DNA of 64,000 nucleotides from Acanthacorydalis orientalis (GCA_034766995.1 CM068313.1:53281275-53345274); one strand, 5' to 3'. Shown: positions 11,820 through 24,618, counted from the stretch's first letter. The notes: generated by a model not told the origin, from the letters alone. A program made the numbers and translations.

Positions 11820-11888
11820 GAGTATATATATATGTATATATATACATACAAAAAATATATATATATATATATGTATATATATACATAC

Positions 11889-11939
<51 letters not shown>
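11742..11939. repeat. (TA)n microsatellite
   Basis: About 200 bp of TA with ACGAG and ACATACAAAAAA interruptions, between the mariner at 10700-11640 and the Tc1 region. Confidence 0.95.
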
Positions 11940-11943
<4 letters not shown>

Positions 11944-12849
11944 GTTGCGGACAGTGGTATTCGTACACAAGAATTGATACTACAAAAGACAAGAAAAGTT
12001 GGTAAATAATGATTGAATAGCTTGAATTATTTTGCAGTCTACAGTGTAAACAGATGTTGCATTGTATTTTTCTAGAAAAGAATTAATAATTTTTGGATTT
12101 ACAATAAAAATCGTGCAATGAGGTAAAATTCTGTGCAAGTTCTGCGACACTCGTATTTTTGTACTTTTTAGTATTCGTTTGAAACCTGTGAAAGTGAACA
12201 CATTAAAACTTAGAATTTCATATTAGGAGAGTTCGTAAAATTGATATCTGTAGAATAGTAAAGTTTTTGATTGTTTTGTGGTACATGGAATAGATATCAG
12301 CAATCATAGGAACAAAAGGATTCGAAACGACAATAGAAACAAGAAAATTAGTAGTTTCCTTACATGAAAGCGATAAATGTCTAAGAGAAATTAGTCAATT
12401 GGTTCAAAGAAGTCGTTCTACCGTGCAGTATATTATAATAATGTGTAAAAGCGAAAGTAGTGTACAAATAAACCTCGAAATATAGGGAGAAAAATACTAA
12501 ATGATCCGGATGAACATAAACTTTTAAAGGAATTAATAAAGAATTCTTTCATTAGTGATACTAAACTTTCTGTTACTGTTAAGAATACAACTGAAAAAAC
12601 ATTATCATACTTACAATTAGTAAATCCTTAAGTAGATATGACTGCAAGAATAGATTAGAAGAAAACATTTCATTAGTAGCATTAATAAAAATAAGCGTTT
12701 AGAATTTGCTAAAGGCATATAAATAAGGATGTGGGGTTTTAGAATAAAGTCATTTTCACCGATGACAGCAATGGAAAGCAAAAAGTATGGTGAAAACCAA
12801 ATTAAAGCCTGAACAAAGAAAATTTGATTCCGACAATCAAACACGACGA

Positions 12850-13250
12850 ATGATCACTTATGTTGTCATTTTATTAAGATAAGGCTGTTAAATCAATCTA
12901 GGGATTCTATTACTGATGGAAATCAAAAATGAAAATGAACTGCCCCTAATTTTAATAAAAGACTAGAGCTAAGTATAATTTGATTAAGGCTTATTGAATC
13001 AAAAAAATGAAGGTATTTTCTTCAATTGAAATTATAATAATAGAAAAAAGTAAAATTGAAGAGGCTAAAGCTTGAGCTAGAAAATATTTTAGAGCTGATT
13101 CATTTGAAACTAAATTATTTGTTGTGCTTATGAGGGGGATAAAACACAATAAATTAATTTCAAGGCCTATTCAAGAGTTAGAAGAGATTGTAATTAAGGT
13201 TCCACTGATTAAACAAAAACCAAAAATTAATTTTGATCAGTTAAAAAAAA
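12850..13250 (-). pseudogene. NUMT 1: nad2 5' part
   Basis: The minus strand starts right after trnM with FFNWSKLIFGFCLISGTLIT and [18 protein letters not shown], and later [20 protein letters not shown]. After a one-base frame change it reads LLLKLGAVHFHFWFPSVIES. These are standard nad2 motifs read with TGA as Trp. Compared with the usual SNSWLGAWMGLEINL, four residues are missing. The copy ends near 12850 in the KWQ block, where Tc1 sequence resumes. Confidence 0.9.
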
Positions 13251-13252
13251 TT

Positions 13253-13320
13253 AAAAAGAAAAGGGTTTAAACCTTTATATACGGGGTATGAACCCATTAG
13301 CTTGTTTAGCTTATCTTTTT
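13253..13320 (-). pseudogene. NUMT 1: mitochondrial trnM(CAT)
   Basis: The minus strand folds as a 68-nt tRNA. Acceptor AAAAAGA (13320-13314) pairs with TCTTTTT (13259-13253). The anticodon arm is TGGGTTCATACCC with CAT. It abuts trnQ with no gap. It is a nuclear copy of a mitochondrial gene and presumably silent. Confidence 0.85.
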
Positions 13321-13388
13321 TATGTTTTAGTATATGATGTACAAGAGCTTTTGATGCTTTAAGAGATAGTTTAATTCTATTAAACATA
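13321..13388 (+). pseudogene. NUMT 1: mitochondrial trnQ(TTG)
   Basis: 68 nt on the + strand. Acceptor TATGTTT (13321-13327) pairs with AAACATA (13382-13388). The anticodon arm AGAGCTTTTGATGCTTT carries TTG. It is opposite in strand to trnI and trnM, as in insect mitochondria. Confidence 0.85.
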
Positions 13389-13415
13389 AAAAGAATTTTT
13401 TACTAAAAATAAAAT

Positions 13416-13476
13416 AATGAAGGTGATAAATCACATTATTTATCCTATCAAGATACTTTTTTTCAGGCACTTGATT
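13416..13476 (-). pseudogene. NUMT 1: mitochondrial trnI(GAT)
   Basis: The minus strand begins AATCAAGTGCCTGAAAAAAA, with anticodon loop CTTGATAGG (GAT) and 3' acceptor CTTCATT. One acceptor mismatch (C for G) may be decay. The AT-rich stretch from 13477 to about 13600 is probably the end of the mitochondrial control region. Confidence 0.85.
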
Positions 13477-14225
13477 TCATAAAAATCTGATTATTTTTAA
13501 TTCAATTTTTTATTTGTATTTATATAATAAAATAAAACAATATACTTTATTATTTAAATATAAGTAATATTTACATTAGTTAAATAAATAAAGCAGAGGT
13601 AAAAAAGTATTTTTCATTTTATAAAGATTTAATATTTTATATATGGTGTGGGGATGTTTTTCGGCTTCTGGAGTCGGAAAACTATACTTTACTAACGGAA
13701 TCATGAATACAGCAAAATATATTGACTTTTTAAAGAACAATTTAAGAATTAGTGCTGCAAATTTAAGGCTGGTAGATACGTTTTTTGTTTTATCAAGATA
13801 ATGACCCAAAACACAAGTCAATCGATTCTCGACTGTGGCTCCTCTGCAATTGTCCGCAAGTTCTAGATACACTTTTACATTCACCTGACCTCAATTCCAT
13901 TGCTCATCTATGGTCAGTTTTGTAGAAAAATATTCAAAAACATAAAATATATTTCATGGGATATCTGAGGTCTACTCTATTATCCGAATGGAAATACACC
14001 GGATATTACAGGAAAGTTAGTTCAATGTCTCCCAAATGGATTGAGAGAGGTGATAAAACAGGAAGGCTACGCTACCCGATATTAAATATAGTATTTTTAA
14101 TTCATTCATTTTTTTACAAAATACTTTCGTGTACTAATATGGCTGTCCTATGTTTTTTGAAATAGTTTTTAATTTTACTTGTTAGTTTTTTTATTTGTGA
14201 ATTAACGAATTTTTTTATAAAAAAA

Positions 14226-14233
<8 letters not shown>

Positions 14234-14285
<52 letters not shown>

Positions 14286-14384
14286 CATTTTATTAACAAA
14301 AAGTATTAAATATTTCATCACAATTTGTTTTTTTTTACTATTTCATCGATCGATAATACTACTATACGAATACGACTCTCAGAT

Positions 14385-14468
<84 letters not shown>
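14234..14468. repeat. Two (TA)n tracts
   Basis: Pure TA runs at about 14237-14280 and 14389-14468, separated by 110 bp of AT-rich sequence in which I recognise nothing. Confidence 0.95.
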
Positions 14469-14471
<3 letters not shown>

Positions 14472-14932
14472 ATATCAAACGGAAATATCTAAAATATTTT
14501 TATGTAAGAATGAAAGTAGTTTTTTCCTCTTAAAATTATCGAAAGTCAGATGAACGTAGAAGAATCATCGCTATAAATAAATCATACAATTAACCGATTG
14601 AGTATCATTTTATTTAATTGTCAATAAAGCTGCAACAGTTGACTTACATCATTAAATATAATTCTCCTATCAAATTACTCACGTCTGTGTTGCTCGAACT
14701 ATAATAGAAACATACTTATATATCGTCGATACAACTAAATAGAATTTTAATATCGAACAGCGTATGAGCTGTACACCGTTTGTAACAATCAATCGAAAAA
14801 AAAATTTATTGTCCTTTTGTTAAGTTTAGATAGTTGTATATAGTTGGGTCGGGACATGTAAAACCGTAACTGTATTCGAATGAAAATTATTTACAAAGTA
14901 ATTTGGCTATTTATTTTTTAATAGAAATTATA

Positions 14933-15468
14933 TTAAGTTGGTAGAAAAAAAATGTGGTTTATAACCTTCAAATTCATGTACATTTTTAATAATTTTTTGT
15001 TTTAAGTCGTCCAGAACTGTTGGATGACTAACGCCTAACTTTTGTGCAAGCTCCCAAATTGTTGAGCATGGTTCTGATTCAACTAACACCTTCAGTTAGT
15101 CATTATGGGCTGAAGAAGGACGCTCGTGACCTTTTTCATCGTAAAGGATCTCGTCCTCATCACCATTGTATTCCTTAACAGTACCCATACCAAAAGCATG
15201 GTTTAGTTTACGAGCAGTTTCTGCTGCTTTACCGCCAGTTTTGAACTTATGTAAAAATTTTTTCTTATTTGTTTGTTTTCCATCTTTCATTCAATACCCA
15301 AATTTGAAGCAAAACTAATAATGAAACCAAAATCGATGTTACCAAAATACAGACCAAAAATGAACTTTAAAATGATTTTAAAACGAACACGATGAATGAC
15401 ACTTTCATTGACAAAATGATGTTTGAATTAGGAAAGCGAAAACCGTAATTGATTTCCTACCAAACTAA
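14933..15468 (-). mobile_element. Short mariner derivative (536 bp), best-preserved copy
   Basis: TTAAGTTGGTAGAAAAAAAA and right end (reverse complement TTAGTTTGGTAGGAAATCAA), TA on both sides (14931-14932, 15469-15470). The minus strand holds only the first ~115 codons of a mariner transposase: KFLHKFKTGGKAAETARKLN, HAFGMGTVKE, then RPSSAHND and a helix-turn-helix region. The catalytic half was deleted before this copy spread, because other copies share the same junction. Confidence 0.85.
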
Positions 15469-15686
15469 TAACTTCTACAAAAATAGCTCATAACTTTTAT
15501 TATGTATGAAACTTATTGTGAAATATTTGCAAAACAAATTTCATACTTTATGAAAGTGTTTGATTGATATTTATTAGATGTGTAAATTAATTCGGTGCCT
15601 TTAAATTGAATCACTCATCATTCTGTTTTAAATTGAAATATTTTCTCGTCGTCTTAGGATTTTGAAGTACCAATCTTAATATTTCG

Positions 15687-15687
<1 letters not shown>

Positions 15688-15756
<69 letters not shown>
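15688..15756. repeat. (TA)n microsatellite
   Basis: Pure TA run ending exactly where the mariner relic at 15757 begins. Confidence 0.95.
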
Positions 15757-15759
<3 letters not shown>

Positions 15760-16867
15760 CCAAGCAAACACAACATAACCTCACAAAACACTAGTGAACT
15801 AGATGGCGTACAAAAAACAGTATATTAGGTATTACATACTTTTCGTATTCCAGTTGGAAAAAAATACTGCCGGAACGGCGGAAATGATTTGATTGTTGTG
15901 ATGCATAAAATATCCAAAAATGTTTTCCGAGGTTTCGAAGCGGTGATTTTGATCCAAAACCAACATTCAGGACAACCGAAAAAAATTGAAGACTAGGAGC
16001 TGTAGCTGCTATTGAGTGAAACTCCCGTTCAGACTGAATAGGAACTCGCTTAACAACTCGGAATTACTCAGCAAGTAATTTACTATCGTCTACATCGGTT
16101 GATAAAAATTTAAAAACTATGCCGATTGATTCCACATGAGCTTAGTTCGAGAAACAAAGAGAAAAGATGCGATACAACTATGTCCTCGCCTACAGGATTC
16201 AAAAGGAAAGATTTTTTGTATAAAATCATAACCGGGGTTGAAAAATTGATTTCGTACGACAATCCTAAGCGCTGAAAATTATGAGTAAATCATCTACATC
16301 GACTCCGAAACCAAATATTCACACCAAAAGTGTTATTGTATATTTGCTGGGATATCAAGCGTGTGGTGTATTATGAGTTACACGAATCTGGTCAGACTAA
16401 ATTCAGAGAGTTACCAACAACATCTGATCGGTTTGAGTGACAAATCAGAGAGAAAAAGACCATTCACTGGCGAGGGAACGAGACAAATAATTTTGCAGCA
16501 CGACAATGTTCATTTACACGTCACAAAATGGATCAAAGAAGTTATTTGTTCATTGGGCTGGGAAGTTCTCCCACATACAACGTATTCACCAGACTTAATC
16601 CCGTCAAATTATCATCTGTTCTATGTGGTCCAGCATCATCTGGCTGATATGTATTTTGAAACAATGGACGAGTTCCGAAAATACATTGGCAATGCCATCG
16701 GCTCAAAGCCATAATCATTTTTTTCGATAAGAGATTCGTCAGTTACCCGGCAGATGGAGCAAAGTTATATAAAATAATGGGTGATATTTTAAGGATTGAA
16801 ATGTATTCCACTTTCACTTAAACAATCGTTTTCTATAAACAAAAGGCACAGAATTAATTTGTACACC
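15757..16867 (+). pseudogene. mariner element, decayed transposase
   Basis: A diverged + strand N-terminal half has many stops (MFSEVSKR-F, QDNRKKLKT, LVRETKRKDAIQLCPRLQDS). The better C-terminal half (16490-16714) reads QHDNVHLHVTKWIKEVICSL, GWEVLPHTTYSPDLIPSNYH and FYVVQHHLADMYFETMDEFR. The second and third catalytic regions (HDN and SPDL..N) are visible. The right end GGCACAGAATTAATTTGTAC lies at 16846-16865. The left end abuts (TA)n at 15756. Confidence 0.75.
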
Positions 16868-17068
16868 CAATACTCATAGATTCTTTCAGTTTTTTTTATA
16901 ATATACGTTTCATTAATAAGTATGTAATATAAAGGCAGTTTTACTTTAGTCTTAAATTGTTAAAAGAATTAATAAAAATTACTATAAATATGAGACTTGA
17001 AATATTGTCAGACTTTAATACGAAGATGAATTACAAGGTTAAGATATATACTTATGTATACCACACAT

Positions 17069-17119
<51 letters not shown>

Positions 17120-17420
17120 AATAAACAAAATTATATAGTAGTTACAGTAAATGTTAATTTGCTGATATAATAAAGAGTAGGTAAACCAGTTTTTGCATAA
17201 AAACCAAAATATAATTACCTAATAAAATACGATCAATATTAGATATATATGTTTGGTAAGTCATTTCCTACTTATTAAATTATTTTTGCTTCTGAATGAA
17301 AAAATATAGTATTAAGTTACTGTGGTGTCTAGAATATAATTTGTTTTTAATTTTCGTACAACAAATTCAATACTACAAAAAAGAATAGTGTTTTGTATTG
17401 AAAGATTTGATTCTTTTCAA

Positions 17421-17471
<51 letters not shown>

Positions 17472-17474
<3 letters not shown>

Positions 17475-18440
17475 TGGCGAATAAACAACTTATGTGGACC
17501 AGGATGGTGAAACTATATGAGCATTTTTACCACAGGCGCATTTTTGAAACAGTAACAGAAAAAATTAAATCCTAATAAAATAAAATCTCTTACATAATAT
17601 ATAAAGACTTGGAACGTGTTTTCCCCACATTAATAAATATGTGCATTTGTCAATAGCAAATGATAAAGGATATAGGTTAGCATAAAAACAATTAATAATA
17701 AATTCACATAAATATTATTAAGACCTTATATGGAAATAAGAAAATTAAAAGCTTAATATGAATTTAAACAATAATAACAGATTCAGAAAAAAACAATAAT
17801 TAAATACTAACAAAAATTTGATAATGATTTATAAAGACTAATAAAATAGTTTGATGGTTTTCATGTGGGCTGTGATGGTATAAATTTCTTTCCGGATTTC
17901 ATTTTCGCAAAACTATCTATCACATGATTTCAATCAATATTATTTAGCATTTCATGTTCTATATGTAAAATTATCAAGTAATTTAGCCGACTTTTAGATT
18001 GAGTTCAACAGATACTTTTTTACTAGTTTCAAACAAGAGAACGACCGTTCTCCAGAAGCATTTAAGATTGAAAAAGTTAAAAGAATTCTCAAAATAATTT
18101 CTATATTTGGAAAAACCGTCTTATAAATAATAGTTGCGGTGCTTTCCTTATTCTTATATTCTTTAATAAATGATAAAAAATGTTCAAGTTCATCTCTAAA
18201 GTGACTTGTGTTTATATCATTTTCATAAATGTCCGTTAATCGATTTATACATTTTTTATTTATCCTCTTCGGTTAAATCAAACGAAAAAGATATTTAAAA
18301 ATTTTCTAAAAAATCTTCATTTATCGTTTTTCGGCGAACAAGTTCCGCAATTAAATTGTCACAAATAACAAAACGTTTCGATTTTGAAATTTACAGAAAA
18401 TAACGATTCAAAACCTCTCTCTTCAAAAAAAAAAATCTTC
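17472..18440 (-). pseudogene. hAT (ZMYM-like) transposase relic
   Basis: CAGTGGCGAATAAACAAC at 17472, right after (TA)n, resembles a hAT terminus. The minus strand (18290 to 17890) gives LTEEDK, a decayed block, ILNASGERSFSCLKLVKKYL and, after a frameshift, IEHEMLNNIDWNHVIDSFAK. These match the dimerisation end of the ZMYM6-like hAT family (FSKLKLIKTYLRS ... IEHEIA..ID). No catalytic residues were recognised. Confidence 0.65.
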
Positions 18441-18486
18441 CTTTGTTCATTTATATTCTTTCTATGGATTTGTGTTAATCAATTGC

Positions 18487-18990
18487 ATAGCCTCTTTTTA
18501 ACTTTGGCTCGGTGGGAAGAAATTCTCGTCGAATGAGGATGCCATCGCCGCCGTCAATGCGTATTTTGCAGAATTTGAGAAAGTTACTTTTCCGACGAGA
18601 TGAAAAACTGGGAAGCTCGCTGGACCAAGTGTATACCTTTCAATGGAGACTATGTTGAAAAAGAAAATCGATATTTCAGGAAAACAAACGGTGTTTAACT
18701 TGCTTTTTCTCCACACTTATCAAACGACCCTCATACATAAATGTAATGTACGTTTCATGAAAATAATAAATCCAAATAGAGGTAGCAGAGGTATCCAATA
18801 GAGAAATACAACCACTGTACCGCAAATAAAGGCACTCACGAAGAAGAACTTTCAATAATGTTTTGAAAACTGATAAGAACGTTTGTATAAGTGGATGGTA
18901 AGCGAGGGAGGGGAGTCTTTCGAGAGGCACTAATTGTAATTTGTATTTTACCTTAATAGATTTTATTTATTGGAGCATTTACTGCACTTT
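18487..18990 (+). pseudogene. mariner C-terminal fragment
   Basis: The + strand encodes SNEDAIAAVNAYFAEFEKVT (18528-18590), the block before the end of many mariner transposases, then a damaged W..CI...GDYVEK tail. The element seems to end at ACTTTTTGATGACTCTCCGT next to (TA)n at 19006. Confidence 0.65.
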
Positions 18991-19004
18991 TTGATGACTC
19001 TCCG

Positions 19005-19355
<351 letters not shown>

Positions 19356-20312
19356 CACCCGTCCCTCAATTAACGCGGGACTTTTTTTATACGATTTTTT
19401 TTACGCGGCAAATTATACCTTTTTGCACTAAATTGAAAATGTTACTGATCGAACGTTTTGGATAATAAACATTTTAAAATCGAGTTTCATCCGACTGTAA
19501 ATTGATAATGTATTTGCATACTCCTTCATGCATATAAACCCGATATTTGAAAGACAGACACGTCAAACTGTCAATAATTACTTTTAGTTACGTTTTGTAT
19601 TTATCCATATGTCACATTAGTAAATATACATTGAAGGCTATATTTCGGACACTAGACGCATATTATATAGACACATAAGTATGGATAGTTGTATCTATGA
19701 AGCATGTTTGCATAATTATTTGCGGTCGACAGAATCGCCGCACTATTTTATCTTTTGGGACACGTTCTCGCCGCCAGTTCTCTGTTCACAATTTTCAATA
19801 CGTAGTTTTGTGTATGATTTACGAATTTTGTATAGGAATGATGTAAGCAAGCAAGCTCGTTAGCTGCATGGATCTATATTATTTTTTTAATTTTTATATA
19901 AGATCAACAGTTCTGATAAACGTATAACTAACAAGGTAATTTATATTATGCTACTAGTTTTTTTTATATTTTTAAATGTTAATTATTTATTTTTATGATT
20001 AGTTGTCATAATATTATAAAAATCTGTTAATTAAAAACATATTTTTGGTAATAATTGGATTCTTGTTTTTGAATATTTAAAAATTGATACTACGCTGCAG
20101 TTTGATTTGTAAATATATATTGCATGAACCTTATGAATATTTAACAGTTTTTGCGTTCATCTGACTGATCACTCACAGAGCTCTTACTCTGATAATCTTA
20201 TGTTCAGAAATGAGTGCCCACTTTCAGCCGAACAAATGTGTTTGTTCAGATATTTATTTTATTTTGAAATTTCGAAATATATTAATATATTTTTATATTA
20301 ATATGTTATTAA

Positions 20313-21263
20313 CTGCTTAAGCGTTTTATTTTCTTTTGAGAATGTGCACAGGTGTGCTTAATTATTTCTAGGCGATGACGAGTATACTCGACGAAACCAC
20401 AGTAAATGCACTTGCTGTAAGATTGAGTTAAATTGTAATAAAATGATAAATTATTTTGGTTGTTCCTTTGAAATATTTTTAATTTTATTGGTAAGTTATT
20501 TACAAATCGTATTTCATAGTGTTTGTTAGCATCTATTTCTTAAATCTTGAATGTTGTTTCAAATTCAGGTGACTTTCCAAATATTTCTCAGCATATAAAT
20601 TAGTTTGCTCCACTATTATGTTTAGTAAATCATAATGTATTTTTTTCCATATAGAACACAGATTTGGTTTTTGACGAATAGGGAATAGTGAAATTTGTAC
20701 CAGAATGAGCAGTGAATTTAAATGGTGCTCGCCCTCCAACTCTAATATTCTATTGTAAATTTGAATTTTTATTTCCTGTATCGGGTTGATTATCTTCTTC
20801 ATCCTCATCACTAATTTCACCAGAAGACGTTGAAATTACTAATATTCTTTTCTGTGTCTTCGTATGTGAAACCACATCTGCATTATCTTCTTCAACCTCA
20901 TCACTACTTTCATCAGAAGTCGGTACAGATGTTATCGCTCTTTTCCATTTTCTTGGATGTAAAGATATATTTTCATCACTGTCAGTAAAACTCATCTGGG
21001 AGGATTAATAAAAACATTAGTCATTTTACAAGTTTTTCTATTACACCCTATAATACCTTCTCTAGATAGCAGACGTAAGAACAAAGAGAAAACTGCTTAA
21101 AAATATTCTAAAATGTCCTAAAATTACAAATATATTTTTTTTACCTAAATTTCGCAATAAATAGTAAAAGCGATTTTTTTGCTACATGAGAAGTATACTA
21201 AACATTAAACAAAAAAATGCCATTTCTTCATGACAAGCATACTCGACATAAACTCTTAAAGGG
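20313..21263 (-). mobile_element. piggyBac relic with TTAA on both sides
   Basis: TTAA at 20309-20312 is followed by CTGCTTAAGCG. TTAA at 21264-21267 is preceded by a sequence whose reverse complement is CCCTTTAAGAG, giving related ends. Subterminal direct repeats TGACGAGTATACTCGACGAA (20377) and TGACAAGCATACTCGACATA (21231) support the pairing. On the minus strand, 20995-20750 encodes MSFTDSDENISLHPRKWKRA and a Glu/Asp-rich stretch. 20820-20533, in another frame, encodes LNIIVEQTNLYAEKYLESHL, the start of the piggyBac transposase core (normally L.VEETNRYA). The catalytic part is deleted. Confidence 0.8.
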
Positions 21264-21423
21264 TTAATTTCATGCGTGTCATTGCATACAAATTTATGTA
21301 ATTATCTACATATGGACATGTTAAATAATAAAAGCTACAAAAATAATACAATGTAGTTTTGGTAATGTAAATAAATTCACTTTTGTAAATAAACTTGTGG
21401 AATCCACACCGTACTTGCTATGC

Positions 21424-21640
21424 TTGACCCCCCCTCCCCCCTCCCCCCGCACCGCCGTGGATCTCCAGTACTCGTTAACGCTCGCTCCGCCTATAACAAA
21501 TAACAGAAATTAACAAATTATACAAACAAATAATCAGCGTAAAATGGGTCTTAATTTTTTATTAGAATAGTTTATAAAAATTAAAACATTGTTAAAATGT
21601 AACATTAATTTTATTACACTAAAGTTTCAGTGACTACAAT
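21424..21640. repeat. C-rich tract followed by a dispersed repeat
   Basis: A run of C broken by T (CCCCCCCTCCCCCCTCCCCC at 21429) stands out in AT-rich surroundings. It is followed by AATAACAGAAATTAACAAAT and TCTTAATTTTTTATTAGAA. The same block occurs at 29560-29640 (AATAACAGAAATTAACAAAT, then TCGTAATTTTTTATTGAAA), preceded there by AACTAGGGAGATGTGCTCAC, which resembles the start of the (TA)n-embedded copy at 19111. Confidence 0.5.
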
Positions 21641-21949
21641 ATTGTGAATAAATGACTTATCAGTTTTACTCTGAAATCGTGTACCTTCTTTCGTTGTACA
21701 CCGTGAAACAGGTTTGTTTTATAATCAATCAATCAGTTAATTAATTACTTTCTTATAGTTATTAGATTTAGGTCGTTTTTTTAACAATTTTATTGTTTTA
21801 GAAGCGATTTGTTATAACATGTATAATTGAGTTGCTTCTATTCACTTTTTTACTAATATCTTATATTGATTTTTCCTCCCAAAAAGAGTCAGTAACAAAC
21901 TCTCTGATATCTAGTAATTTTTAACCATATTGTTTTCCGATTTTACTAA

Positions 21950-21983
<34 letters not shown>

Positions 21984-22397
21984 TATATGTTTCCTTATTG
22001 GTAATTTTTGATTGTTTTTTATTCATATTTCGATAGCGATGCCATCATCTTCAGAGCGCAGAGGTACAGGAAGATTTTTCTTCACCTCGGCGTTCTGAAA
22101 ATTCATATAAGCAATTTACTTTTGAAAAATTCATATAAGCAAGAATCACAAATGATCAATTATATTTAATTAAATATTTGGCTAGAAAATTATTTTATGG
22201 TTTGCGAGACAAAAAAGTAATTCGATTTTGAGAATGAAAACTTTTGTCCAGTCCTCAATTTGATTGAAATTTGGACTCTTCGTTCATATATTGTGCTGAT
22301 TTTAACCAGTTTCTCTGCAAGATTTTATTTCTTAATATATTATTCAGTTTTGTGTAAGGATTGTTTTGTTTCGTACCTAATTCAAATTTATAATATA

Positions 22398-23005
22398 TTA
22401 GATTGATACAAAAATAAATGCGGTTGGTTGATTCGTTATTGGCGTCTTAGGGCGCATCGATAGCTGAGGTCATTATGCGATTTATGAATTTCAAATTCGA
22501 ATTCATTTTGAATTCAAGTGGTCCAGAACTGTTGAATGACTAACGCTTAACTTTTTTGCAAGGTGTCGAATTGTTGTGCGTGGTTATGATTCAACTAACG
22601 CCTTCACTTGGTCGTTATGAACTGAAGAAGAACGCTCGCGACCTTCTTCATCTTCAAAGTACTCGTCCCCAGTACAAACATTTTGGAATCACTATTGCAC
22701 CGTTCGTTTCTTAACAGTACCCACACTGAAAACATCATTTATTTTACGGGCAGTTTCTGCACCTTTACCACCCGTTTTGAACTCATACAAAAATTTTATC
22801 TTATATGCTTCTTTTCCATCTTTAATTCAATAACCCAATTCGAAGCAAAATTAATAATAAAACCAAAGTCGATGTTACCAAATACAGACCTAAAATGCAC
22901 TTTAAAATGATTTTAACATGAACACGATGTAATTACATTTTCATTGAAAAAAATTAAGATTAAAATTCAAAAACAAAAACAGCAATTATTTCCTTACCAA
23001 CCTAA
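22398..23005 (-). mobile_element. Short mariner derivative
   Basis: TTAGATTGATACAAAAATAA and right end (reverse complement TTAGGTTGGTAAGGAAATAA), TA on both sides. The interior matches 14933-15468 from GGTCCAGAACTGTTGAATGA onward: a decayed minus-strand transposase N-terminus only. The first 110 bp after the left end differ from other copies. Confidence 0.8.
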
Positions 23006-23166
23006 TATTTTGGAAGTTGTTATAGTTTCATTAGTTTTTATGACTTTTTATATTTGACAAGGGTATTCACAAAACAGTTCTGACACTGGCTTAATTTATT
23101 TTTACTGATAAATTTTTTTCTTTCCACAAATTTCACCAATTTTTTTCTGTCAAAATTATTCAAAGA

Positions 23167-23331
23167 GTTATTATTGATTATTTTCGATTCTCACACACGC
23201 GCATTTCGATGTCAAGACCATCATATTCAGAGATCCAAGATAAAAAGAATTTTTTGTTTCTTGACGCTATAAGGATTATGGCGGTGCCATTGAAATGTGC
23301 TTAAGCGAAAATCGAAAATAAGTAATAATAA
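23167..23331. repeat. Foldback MITE with ~45-bp arms
   Basis: TTATTATTGATTATTTTCGA at the left matches the reverse complement of the right end (TTATTATTACTTATTTTCGA). Pairing continues through TTCTCAC/TTTTCGC and GCGCATTTCGATG/GCACATTTCAATG. No coding sequence. A related fragment (ATTTCGATAGCGATGCCATC) is at 22028. Confidence 0.65.
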
Positions 23332-23628
23332 TTTATTGAATATTTTTGATCGAAAAAGTTTGATGGGGTTTGTGGGGAGGGAAGAAATAATTATTTTGTG
23401 AAAATAACATATTCTTCATTTCAAACAGTAAATTGATTGATATTCTTTGGTTTCATATGAGTCGAATCAACTATGATAAATGAGATTGACAAATAGTTTC
23501 GCAAATATTCATTTTTAAAAGATTCTACAACGAAAATTGATTTATGTATTTCTAGAAAAATATATATTTAGCAATTATGTATATTAGTTTCTAAAACTAA
23601 ACAATAGTTATCATTTCTACGAATATGG

Positions 23629-23693
<65 letters not shown>

Positions 23694-24033
23694 GTATTAC
23701 AAATTCTAGTCATTTAGTTCCTTCAAGTTTTTATCATTGATCTTTGCACGTATATATGTATTATATAGAGTGAGTTCACAGGTTTAAAATAAATTCGATA
23801 ACATCATTTTGTTCGAAATTCGTAAGCCGCCTTATATTAAAATACATTTGTGTGAATACAAATTAACTAAAGATAGACTTACAATAGAAGTCATCATAAC
23901 GAGTTTTGTGAATAAAAATGTTATTTTTTGAAAATATATTGAACATATTCTTTATTGACAATTATGAATAATAATGCTGTTAAATCAGATATCATCGTTT
24001 TTGAAAATAATCGTCTCACTTTGAAAGTATAAA

Positions 24034-24235
24034 GCGTACAAATTAATTCGGTGCATTTTTAATTAGAGAACGAACGTTTGTTTACGGAAAAATGGAATTT
24101 CAATCCTCAAAATACCTTAAAACACATCATCTCACCTATATTACTTTGTATAAACTTGTTCCATCTGTCAGGTAGCTGACGAATCGCTTGGCGAAAAAAA
24201 GATGATAGCTTTTAGTCGGTTAAGTCTGCAATTCA
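24034..24235 (-). mobile_element. mariner 3' end fragment
   Basis: Begins GCGTACAAATTAATTCGGTG, the reverse complement of the end of the mariner at 15757-16867 (GGCACAGAATTAATTTGTAC). On the minus strand it keeps the C-terminal block around RQAIRQLPDRWNKFI. A lone copy of the same end is at 15583-15615. Confidence 0.6.
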
Positions 24236-24559
24236 TTTTATAATCTCAATCACTGTTTTTATTTTGAAAATTATTTTTTTAATTAATATATTCACTACTT
24301 AAATGATGATATCTTAAAGTACAGTCCACAAAAGTACTTTTGGTACACAAAACATATAATTTTCAAATTCTATATAAATCAAAAACAGAAAAGCTATCCA
24401 CAAATAAACATTACTGTTATCAAACTATTTATCCTACTATTTTCATGAAAATAAGTTGCGTTTGACTAAATAATAATATCTTCAGTACAAGCAGTCTTAA
24501 CATGGAACAGTTATCAATTAACCAAAACTACCATAAAATAAATTTGATCAGTTTTCATG

Positions 24560-24617
<58 letters not shown>

Positions 24618-24618
<1 letters not shown>

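Larger units (their letters stand above)
12300..14165 (+). pseudogene. Tc1-type transposase interrupted by mitochondrial DNA
   Basis: The + strand 5' half (12310-12850) encodes FETTIETRKLVVSLHESDKC, LREISQLVQRSRSTVQYII (DNA-binding region) and, after frameshifts, RLEFAKGI and SFSPMTAMES (near the first catalytic Asp). The 3' half resumes at 13640 with YMVWGCFSASGVGKLYFTNG, IMNTAKYIDFLKNNLRISAA, then a frame change to LSR--PKTQVNRFS (QDNDPKHKS in the other frame) and HSPDLNSIAHLWSV. The order matches one transposase split at the VKHGGGSVMVWG region. Everything between about 12850 and 13600 is mitochondrial. Confidence 0.75.
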
